NCBI GenBank assembly: GCA_024401415.1
Contig: JAKSLC010000007.1
Coordinates: 1 to 42,337, forward strand
Source: Bacteroidales bacterium
Lineage (GTDB): Bacteria > Bacteroidota > Bacteroidia > Bacteroidales > Marinilabiliaceae
Reading direction: 5' to 3'
DNA: 42,337 bases
Part shown: in pieces, positions 36,204 through 42,337 of the stretch
Numbering within the stretch: position 1 is the first letter of the stretch
How the letters are laid out: each line of letters opens with the position of its first letter
The notes under the pieces: generated by a model
Database searches by the model: none
What the model was told of the DNA's origin: nothing
What the model saw: only the letters and a program-made list of their open reading frames with translations
Position numbers and translations under genes: made by a program

Positions 36204-36521
36204 ATGAGTTCGTATAGTGTAGAGGTAACCGAAAAAGACGGAAAAAAACAGGTCCGTCTGTCAGGTAGCATCATTATTAATCACATCGAAAAGGTATATG
36301 ATGAGCTTAAGTCTCAAATAACTCCTGACGATGAGGTTGACCTTGTAGTTGAGAATCCTGAGAATATCGATATTACATTCGTACAACTCGTATTATCTAT
36401 GAAGAAGGCATGGAAGGAAAGTGGTAAAGCTCTTAATATTACCACTACCCTACCTGACGATTTGACTACACTACTAGCTAAGGCTGGTATTTCCTTAGAT
36501 ACACTAAATCAAAAAGCATAA
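36204..36521 (+). CDS. STAS-domain protein of the chemosensory operon
   Basis: A 105-residue single STAS domain of the anti-sigma-factor-antagonist/MlaB type: VRLSGSIIINHIEKVYDEL at the N-terminal strand-helix and ENIDITFVQLVLSMKKAW in the central loop-helix. The usual phosphorylatable Ser after Asp (DSSG or similar) is not present; the loop has DITF with a Thr that could serve. STAS proteins occur in many chemosensory clusters, where their function is not settled. An RsbW-type kinase that could act on such a domain is encoded 18 kb away across the origin, but a link is speculative. Confidence 0.85.
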   Translation: MSSYSVEVTEKDGKKQVRLSGSIIINHIEKVYDELKSQITPDDEVDLVVENPENIDITFVQLVLSMKKAWKESGKALNITTTLPDDLTTLLAKAGISLDTLNQKA

Positions 36522-36540
36522 ATATTCAAAGTATACTAAT

Positions 36541-36906
36541 ATGGCAAAAACAGTATTGATAGTTGACGACTCTGAGAGTATTCGCGAGGTCGTAAACTTC
36601 ACTCTTCAGAACGAGGGTTACGATGTACTTGTAGGTGTAGATGGCGAAGATGCACTTAAGTTTTTGGACGGTCGCGCAATCGACATTGTTATTACTGACC
36701 TTCATATGCCAAACCTTGATGGTCTTGGTTTGATTCGTAAGATTCGTGAGATGGATGCATACAAGCATATTCCTATCTTGTTCTTGACTACAGAGAGTCA
36801 GACAGAAAAGAAGATGGAGGCTAAGGAGGCAGGTGCAACAGGTTGGATTATCAAGCCTTTCGTACCAGCTAAGCTTTTAAGCGCTATCTCTCGCGTAGTA
36901 CGTTAA
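36541..36906 (+). CDS. cheY: Chemotaxis response regulator CheY
   Basis: A 121-residue single REC domain: acidic pair Asp9-Asp10, phospho-acceptor Asp53 (ITDLHMPNLDG), Thr83 in FLTTES, and Lys105 in IIKPF. It is phosphorylated by CheA and carries the signal to the output. The standard FliM target is a flagellar motor component and no flagellar gene is present here, so the target must differ if the cell is non-flagellate. The gene lies between STAS and cheA in the operon; the gap to cheA is 92 nt without a recognisable promoter. Confidence 0.95.
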   Translation: MAKTVLIVDDSESIREVVNFTLQNEGYDVLVGVDGEDALKFLDGRAIDIVITDLHMPNLDGLGLIRKIREMDAYKHIPILFLTTESQTEKKMEAKEAGATGWIIKPFVPAKLLSAISRVVR

Positions 36907-36998
36907 AGCATGTATGGATATTTTCAACACTATAGTTGGGAATGACTACTAGGAGTGAGTAAACTAAACAACAAGAACTAAATCCAAACTAAAACCAG

Positions 36999-39125
36999 AT
37001 GTTAGATAGGTTTCAGCAGAAATTTGTCGAGGAGGCTACCGATAATGTAGCTAGTATAGAGGAGGCTCTTTTTGAGTTGGAAAGTGATCCCGAAAACAAG
37101 GAGATCATTGAGCGACTCTTTAGGTCTATGCATACCATAAAGGGTGGTGGTGCTATGTTTGGATTTAACGATCTAAGTACCTTTACCCATAACCTAGAGA
37201 CAATATACGACCATATCAGAAATGATAAAATCAAGGTTACTAAGGATATCATATCTTTGACTTTCGAGAGCCTTGATTATATCAGGCAGTTGCTTGAGAT
37301 GGGTCAATTAACCGACCCTGATGATATAGCCCGTCAACAGGATTATATTAAGCGTGTTCAAGCTCATTTCGCTCCTGGTGAGGGTCTTTATATTAATCCT
37401 AATAAGGCTGGTCAGCAATCAGCAGCTCAACCTGCTCAACCTCAGCAAGAGGAAAGTGGTCCAAAGAATTACCTCGTAAATTTTGAGCCTTTCGAAAACC
37501 TTTTGAGTAATGGTACTAATCCTCTATTTATCATTGAGGATTTGATGGCTTTGGGTGAAGCTAAAACTGTATCTTATCTGCAGGATGTTCATTCTTTTTC
37601 AGAGTTTGAACCACTTGCTATAAAGATAAAGTGGCAAGTTGTCTTGAATACAGATCAGGATATCAATGATATCAAGGACGTATTCATATTTGTGGAAGAT
37701 GACTGTAAAGTTGAAATTACAGAACTCACTCAAGGGGATATAGTTAATAATACTGATAAGTTACCTGATATTTTGGCTAAAGCTCACGAATCGGGCAATA
37801 TGCTGAAAAAAGAAGATTTTGAGGTATTCAAAACTGAAAAGGTAGCAACTCCAACTCCTTCTGTACCACAGCAAGCAACTTCAACTGCTGCAGCAGCTCC
37901 AACTAAAAAGACGGAGGCTAAACCACAGCAGCAAGAAGCAGCAAAAATAGCTACTCAACGTGTGGCATCTGCTAAGATTGATGAGCTTGTGAACGCTGTA
38001 GGTGAACTTGTTACCATGCAAGCTCAGTTGAATCTTATCGCTTCTAAGAGTGGTAATGAGGCTTTTGCTTCTATTACTGAGCAAATGGAGAAAATAACTC
38101 GCCAGCTTCGTGAGACTTCTTTTGAGATGAGTCTCGTGCCTCTTCAGGGTGAGCTTATCCGTTTCCAACGACTAGTCAGAGATTTGAGTAATAAACTTGG
38201 TAAAGAACTTGAGTTTGTTGTAGAAGGTGGTGATATCGAACTTGATAAAAACATTATCGAACATTTGATTGATCCTTTGCTCCATATCATCAGAAATTCA
38301 GGAGACCATGGTATAGAAATGCCAGAAGAACGTATCAAAAAGGGGAAGGATCCTAAGGGTACTATCTTGTTGAAGGCTTTCTATTCTGGTTCTAATGTTG
38401 TAATCCAAATCATTGACGATGGTAAGGGTATGGATCCTGCTAAGATCTTTGCCAAAGCCGTAGAAAAGGGTATTATTGATAAAAATGCTAACTTGACCAA
38501 GAAGGAGACTTTGAACTTGATTTTCGCTAGTGGTTTCTCTACCGCTGAGAAGATTAGTGATGTAAGTGGTCGTGGTGTTGGTATGGACGTTGTTAGAACA
38601 AAGATTCAAGAGGTGCGAGGTGAAGTTACCGTCGATTCTGAAGTTGACAAGGGTACAACTCTAACGCTCGATATCCCTTTGACTTTGTCTATTATAGATG
38701 GTTTGATGACTAAGATAAATGGCGAGCAGTTTATCTTCCCATTGTCAAACATCGAGAGAATTTTGAATCCTAATGAGGTTAAGTTCAATGAAAATGGCGT
38801 CGGAAATATTTTCACTTATACAGGTGAACAAATATTGTACATTGATTTGAACAAACTCTTTTACGATAAGCCTGTCGAGAATATTCAAAACGCTAAGATC
38901 TTATTAGTGAAGAATGGCGATAAGAAGGTAGGCATGATTATAGATCAGATTGTGGGAGAGTACCAGATTGTGGTTAAGCCACTTGGCAGATTCTTACGTA
39001 AAGTGGATATGATTTCAGGTGCATCTGTAATGGGCGATGGTTCGTTGTCTCTTATCATTGACACAACGAGACTCGTTAATTATAATGCATTGCAGTCTAA
39101 GAAAAAGCAAGCTAAACAAGCATAA
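36999..39125 (+). CDS. cheA: Chemotaxis histidine kinase CheA
   Basis: A 708-residue CheA with all core domains: Hpt (P1) with phospho-acceptor His45 in MHTIKGGGAMFGF; a P2-like region (about 165-260) joined by Pro/Gln/Ala-rich linkers; dimerisation (P3, about 325-380); HATPase (P4) with N box HIIRNSGDHGIE, G1 DDGKGMD and G2 GRGVGMDVV; and a C-terminal CheW-like P5 domain ending GASVMGDGSLSLIID. CheA autophosphorylates under receptor control and donates phosphate to CheY. Between the HATPase and P5 nothing is missing. It lies directly upstream of two cheW genes. Confidence 0.98.
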   Translation: MLDRFQQKFVEEATDNVASIEEALFELESDPENKEIIERLFRSMHTIKGGGAMFGFNDLSTFTHNLETIYDHIRNDKIKVTKDIISLTFESLDYIRQLLEMGQLTDPDDIARQQDYIKRVQAHFAPGEGLYINPNKAGQQSAAQPAQPQQEESGPKNYLVNFEPFENLLSNGTNPLFIIEDLMALGEAKTVSYLQDVHSFSEFEPLAIKIKWQVVLNTDQDINDIKDVFIFVEDDCKVEITELTQGDIVNNTDKLPDILAKAHESGNMLKKEDFEVFKTEKVATPTPSVPQQATSTAAAAPTKKTEAKPQQQEAAKIATQRVASAKIDELVNAVGELVTMQAQLNLIASKSGNEAFASITEQMEKITRQLRETSFEMSLVPLQGELIRFQRLVRDLSNKLGKELEFVVEGGDIELDKNIIEHLIDPLLHIIRNSGDHGIEMPEERIKKGKDPKGTILLKAFYSGSNVVIQIIDDGKGMDPAKIFAKAVEKGIIDKNANLTKKETLNLIFASGFSTAEKISDVSGRGVGMDVVRTKIQEVRGEVTVDSEVDKGTTLTLDIPLTLSIIDGLMTKINGEQFIFPLSNIERILNPNEVKFNENGVGNIFTYTGEQILYIDLNKLFYDKPVENIQNAKILLVKNGDKKVGMIIDQIVGEYQIVVKPLGRFLRKVDMISGASVMGDGSLSLIIDTTRLVNYNALQSKKKQAKQA

Positions 39126-39126
39126 T

Positions 39127-39134
39127 AGGAGGAG
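39127..39134 (+). promoter_or_regulatory. Strong Shine-Dalgarno before cheW (first copy)
   Basis: AGGAGGAG sits 5 nt before the ATG at 39140. Similar motifs precede the next two genes: AGGAGAG at 39600-39606 and AAGGAG at 40078-40083. Most other genes in the window lack such sequences. Confidence 0.8.
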
Positions 39135-39139
39135 TAACT

Positions 39140-39601
39140 ATGGCAGAAAATATAGAAAATACAGTGACATCTGTTACTACCTTCAAGATAGCAGGCGAGT
39201 ACTTCGCGTTCGAGACTATGAAAATACGTCATATTCTGGAGTACATGGAGCCTACTAGTGTGCCTCTTTCTAAGGACTATATTTTGGGTGTAATTAATAA
39301 TCATGGTAATATGGTCCCAGTCGTTAATACTTCAGATATGTTTGGTATCAAGGACGAGTCTGAACACCCTGAAGCATCTATAGTTATCGTTGCTACGGAT
39401 GATACCAATGATAGTTTATTGGGTTTCTTGGTAGACGAAGTAGATGACGTTTTTGATTATACTCAAGACGATTGGTCGAAGGATGTTGTAATGCAGATCA
39501 ATGATACTGTTCAAGCAACACTTAGTGGCACAATAAAGAAAGACGAAAAGTTTGTATATACAGTCAATATAGCCGAGTTGGCAAAAGTAATAGAGAATTA
39601 G
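39140..39601 (+). CDS. cheW: CheW coupling protein, first copy
   Basis: A 153-residue CheW-like beta-barrel protein that links the receptor tip to CheA P5. It shows the expected features: FKIAGEYFAFETMKIRHILEY at the N-terminus, VPLSKDYILGVINNHGNMVPVVNTSDMFG in the middle (family GxxNxRGxxxPVxDL), and FLVDEVDDVFDY late. The conserved Arg of NxRG is His (NNHG). It starts 14 nt after the cheA stop behind a strong ribosome-binding site and precedes a second, different cheW. Confidence 0.94.
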   Translation: MAENIENTVTSVTTFKIAGEYFAFETMKIRHILEYMEPTSVPLSKDYILGVINNHGNMVPVVNTSDMFGIKDESEHPEASIVIVATDDTNDSLLGFLVDEVDDVFDYTQDDWSKDVVMQINDTVQATLSGTIKKDEKFVYTVNIAELAKVIEN

Positions 39602-39611
39602 GAGAGTTGAG

Positions 39612-40079
39612 ATGGAAGAACAATTAAACGCATACTTAACATTCCAAACTGGAGACAATACGTTTGCAGTAAGTGTCAATAACGTTGTTGAGATACTAGA
39701 GTATCAAGAACCAAAGACACGTCAGACAACTTTGCCGTATCTCAAGGGCTTAATTGAGCATAGAGATGGTGTAGTGCCATTGATAGACTCAGGTATAAAG
39801 TTCGGTTTAAGTCCGATTGAAGTAAATGAGCAGACTTGTACTGTTGTATTGGCTGTTAATCCAAATATGACAGATGAATTCCATGTAGCTATCGTAGTGG
39901 ATTATGTGTCTGATATCATTGAGGTGCAGGACGAGAATAAACAAAGTATAGCTAGTTCTTATAAGCCAGGGTATGTGGCTTTTGCTGTAAAGGCTTCCGA
40001 CGAAAAAATGGTATTGGCTATCGATGTTGATAAAGTATTCACAGACACCGATATAATCTGCCTTAAAAACTTGCAGTAA
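39612..40079 (+). CDS. cheW: CheW coupling protein, second copy
   Basis: A 155-residue CheW-like protein with YLTFQTGDNTFAVSVNNVVEILEY, TTLPYLKGLIEHRDGVVPLIDSGIKFG and AIVVDYVSDIIEV. The middle loop (IEHRDGVVPL) keeps the Arg that is missing in the first copy. The two share the fold but are clearly diverged, so they are not a recent duplication. Two CheW proteins with one CheA suggest differentiated coupling or CheW rings in the receptor array. It starts 10 nt after the first cheW with its own ribosome-binding site. Confidence 0.93.
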   Translation: MEEQLNAYLTFQTGDNTFAVSVNNVVEILEYQEPKTRQTTLPYLKGLIEHRDGVVPLIDSGIKFGLSPIEVNEQTCTVVLAVNPNMTDEFHVAIVVDYVSDIIEVQDENKQSIASSYKPGYVAFAVKASDEKMVLAIDVDKVFTDTDIICLKNLQ

Positions 40080-40090
40080 GGAGTTAAGAA

Positions 40091-40957
40091 ATGGGATTGC
40101 AACACGTTACACCTACAGAAGAATTTGATGTTTTCAAGGCGGAAATGTCAAAGGAGGATTTCATGGTATTTAGTGACTATATCTACTCTAGATATGGTAT
40201 CAAAATGCCGGAGATTAAACGTGTCATGTTGCAAGGTCGACTTCTGAAAAGGATAAGGGAACTAGGAATGCATAGTTACACGGAGTATAAAGATTACTTT
40301 TTTAGCCCGGAGGGACAAGAGAAAGAGCTTTACGACTTCCTGAGTGTTGTAACTACAAACAAGACAGATTTTTTTAGAGAGCCTGTCCATTTCGATTATT
40401 TAGCTGGTGAAGTACTTCCAGAAATGTATAATTCTGGAAAGAAATTGGTTAAAATTTGGAGTGCAGCCTGTTCAAGTGGTGAGGAATTGTATACCATAAG
40501 TATAGTACTCCATGAGTTTATGGAAAAACATCCAGACATGAGGTATCAAATTTTAGGTACAGATATTTCAAACAATGTTATGGATAAAGCCGTAAGAGGA
40601 GTATATGCAGAGAGAATTATAGATGTGATTCCTCTTGCACTTAAGAAAAAATACTTCTTCAGAAGTAAAGATAGGCATAATCCTACCGTTAGGGTTTCGC
40701 CTGAGTTACAGAAGAACATATCACTCAAGTATCTCAATTTAATGGATAGTCAATACGACATTAAGGAGATGTATGATGTGATATTCTGTAGAAATGTGTT
40801 GATATACTTTGATAGAGAAACTCAAGAAAAGGTTATCAACAAACTTTGCAGACATTTGGTACCGGGAGGTTTTTTATTTATCGGACACTCTGAGTCGGTA
40901 GCAAACATGCAAGTACCTTTGGAGAATATTAAACCAACAATATTTAAACGAATATAA
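40091..40957 (+). CDS. cheR: Chemoreceptor glutamate methyltransferase CheR
   Basis: CheR transfers methyl groups from S-adenosylmethionine to receptor glutamates, the basis of adaptation. The 288-residue protein has an N-terminal helical domain (FSDYIYSRYGIKM...GRLLKRIRELG, residues about 26-60), the VTTNKTDFFRE motif, the SAM loop WSAACSSGEE, and the late FCRNVLIYFD and GGFLFIGHSES motifs. The usual FFR and CRNVxIYF are present. A CheR target motif is seen at the receptor C-terminus. No CheB methylesterase is in the window; it may lie past the right edge. Confidence 0.97.
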   Translation: MGLQHVTPTEEFDVFKAEMSKEDFMVFSDYIYSRYGIKMPEIKRVMLQGRLLKRIRELGMHSYTEYKDYFFSPEGQEKELYDFLSVVTTNKTDFFREPVHFDYLAGEVLPEMYNSGKKLVKIWSAACSSGEELYTISIVLHEFMEKHPDMRYQILGTDISNNVMDKAVRGVYAERIIDVIPLALKKKYFFRSKDRHNPTVRVSPELQKNISLKYLNLMDSQYDIKEMYDVIFCRNVLIYFDRETQEKVINKLCRHLVPGGFLFIGHSESVANMQVPLENIKPTIFKRI

Positions 40958-40968
40958 TACATAAATTT

Positions 40969-41868
40969 ATGAACAATATATCTGACAAGCAGTTACTTAA
41001 AGAGCTCAAATCGAGACTAGAAGAGCGACGGACTGTAGATGAGAAATACGAAGCGTTGCAAATGGAATATCAGACCATATCTAAACGCTTGAAAGATTCA
41101 GAGGCATTGAAGAGTCACTTTATTTCGAATATTACTAACGAAATTGTGAATCCATTTACCTCTATTCTCGGCTTGTCTAAAGCTATCTTGTCGGTAGAGA
41201 AGCAAGATTGGAAGAAAATTGTGTCGATGGTTGCTATGATACATAATGAGTGTTTTAGCCTCGACTTCCAGTTGAAAAATATTTTTACCGCAGCTAAGAT
41301 AGAGGCTGGCGAGATGCAGCCAAATATCTCAAAGGTTAATGTACGTCAGTTGGTTCAGACTGTAATAGATTCTTTTGCAGTTGTAGCACGTAAGATGGGT
41401 ATCGAAATCGAGTATGATTACCAAATAGAAATAGGTTTCGGTAAGAATTTCGATTTTAAGACAGATTCTGAGAAGCTAAGACAGATCTTGACAAATATCT
41501 TAAATAATGCTATCAAGTATAGTTATAAGGATAGTAAGGTGATTGTTAAGGTTTGGATTGAGGATGATGAATTGAATATTTCTGTTAAGGACTTCGGTAC
41601 AGGTATTTCTGAGAAAAACCAGAACATTATCTTCGAGAGATTTAGAAGACTTGATACAGGTATTAACTCAATTAATCAGGGTCATGGTTTGGGCTTGTCT
41701 ATTACTAAAGCATTATTAGACATGCTTGGTGGCCGTATCAATATTGAGAGCCAGAAGGGTGAGGGGTCAACATTTACAATCGTGTTGCCAGAATCTGAAA
41801 CAATAGTAGACAACTTTACATCTGATGATGATGCATTGTTCTTTGATGAGGGCGATGAATTATTTTAA
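40969..41868 (+). CDS. Histidine-kinase-like protein lacking the acceptor histidine
   Basis: A 299-residue soluble protein with an N-terminal coiled coil (about 5-45), a HisKA-like two-helix region (about 46-115), and a GHKL ATPase (about 125-280). At the site where HisKA reads FLxNxSHExRTP, it reads FISNITNEIVNPF: the phospho-acceptor His is Asn57. The ATPase keeps the N box (LTNILNNAIKYS), G1 (DFGTGIS) and G2 (GHGLGLS). It may bind ATP or regulate another kinase without autophosphorylating. It follows cheR by 11 nt and precedes cheD by 11 nt, so it belongs to the chemosensory operon. No sensor domain is present. Confidence 0.8.
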   Translation: MNNISDKQLLKELKSRLEERRTVDEKYEALQMEYQTISKRLKDSEALKSHFISNITNEIVNPFTSILGLSKAILSVEKQDWKKIVSMVAMIHNECFSLDFQLKNIFTAAKIEAGEMQPNISKVNVRQLVQTVIDSFAVVARKMGIEIEYDYQIEIGFGKNFDFKTDSEKLRQILTNILNNAIKYSYKDSKVIVKVWIEDDELNISVKDFGTGISEKNQNIIFERFRRLDTGINSINQGHGLGLSITKALLDMLGGRINIESQKGEGSTFTIVLPESETIVDNFTSDDDALFFDEGDELF

Positions 41869-41879
41869 GTTATAGACGA

Positions 41880-42337
41880 ATGGAATACTCACAGCATTTC
41901 TTATATCCGTCGTCGTTTTTTGCGAGCAAGGAGCCGTACGTTGTGAAAACGGTATTGGGTTCTTGTGTGGCAGTATGCTTGTGGGACAAACGCCTTCATT
42001 TTGGTGGTATCAACCACTACATGTTATCAACCTGGACAGGTAACGACCTTGCGTCACCAAAGTATGGAAATATCGCTATAGAGAAGTTGATTGAAAAGAT
42101 GCGAAGTATGGGAAGCAAGATGGAAGATATACAGGCAAAGGTTTTTGGTGGAGCTGAGTTGCTGGATGTCGGAGGCGGAAAATCGTCCACGATGATTGGA
42201 GAGAGAAATATAGAAATAGCAAAGATGATGCTCGAGCGCTGTAAGATACCAATTGTTAGTTCGAGTGTCGGCGGTAAAAGAGGTCGCAAGATTCTCTTCT
42301 TTACTGATACAGGAGAGGTTAGACATAAGTTTTTGGA
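41880..42337 (+). CDS. cheD: Chemoreceptor glutamine deamidase CheD, cut by window end
   Basis: The frame from ATG 41880 is open to the window end (152 codons plus 2 bases), so the last residues are missing. The product has the CheD motifs: catalytic Cys in TVLGSCVAVCL, His in GGINHYML, KVFGGAELL, and late GGKRGRKILFFTDTGEV. CheD converts receptor glutamines to glutamates and in many organisms modulates CheY through CheC. Length suggests only a few residues are lost. It has no separate promoter and follows the kinase-like gene by 11 nt. Confidence 0.93.
   Translation, partial: MEYSQHFLYPSSFFASKEPYVVKTVLGSCVAVCLWDKRLHFGGINHYMLSTWTGNDLASPKYGNIAIEKLIEKMRSMGSKMEDIQAKVFGGAELLDVGGGKSSTMIGERNIEIAKMMLERCKIPIVSSSVGGKRGRKILFFTDTGEVRHKFL

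Overview
The window looks like chromosomal DNA from an uncultured or less-studied member of the Bacteroidales (Bacteroidota). The evidence is: Bacteroidetes-type promoters (TAnnTTTG -7 boxes, twice with a TTTG element exactly 19 nt upstream); few Shine-Dalgarno sequences; a BspA-like leucine-rich-repeat surface protein with a type IX-style C-terminal tail; a stand-alone TrpB2; and the Bacteroidales neighbourhood dut / TPR / DUF4292 / EnvC-like / anti-sigma / ybeY / mnmG. No rRNA, tRNA, CRISPR array, prophage or intact insertion sequence was seen.

Left arm (1-26.7 kb). Twenty of 21 genes are on the minus strand: a partial dicarboxylate symporter, the LRR surface protein, a 6S-like structured RNA, trpB2, a secreted CE1-like esterase, an unknown basic protein, deoC, dtd (separated from deoC by a 19-unit, 8-bp minisatellite), uvrC, adenine deaminase, mnmG, ybeY, an RsbW-like kinase, an EnvC-like protein, a DUF4292 lipoprotein, a TPR protein, dut, a flippase, ruvB, a single-domain response regulator and nadA. 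The one plus-strand gene is a polysaccharide-deacetylase-like protein whose metal ligands appear lost.

Origin (26.72-27.48 kb). A 760-bp AT-rich gene-free gap separates the leftward and rightward gene blocks. It holds several DnaA-box-like 9-mers, a 17-bp direct repeat, three 11-bp GC-rich repeats, a 10-bp inverted repeat and a parS-like 16-mer. A perfect parS palindrome lies at 15.9 kb. Strand bias and G/C skew switch here, so this is most simply the chromosomal replication origin and its ParB-loading zone. dnaA is not in the window.

Right arm (27.5-42.3 kb). Thirteen of 16 genes are on the plus strand: hemW, ksgA and ribF, interrupted by minus-strand genes for an LPG-synthase-like membrane protein and for a ModF-like ABC ATPase plus a methyltransferase-like protein. 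From 33.9 kb to the window end runs a chemosensory operon: YfiR-like periplasmic protein, MCP, STAS protein, CheY, CheA, two CheW, CheR, a histidine-kinase-like protein lacking the acceptor histidine, and CheD (cut by the window). It encodes a membrane receptor with a C-terminal tether motif for CheR and deamidation by CheD, signalling through CheA to CheY. No flagellar gene is present, so the output (gliding, surface behaviour or another process) cannot be read from this window.
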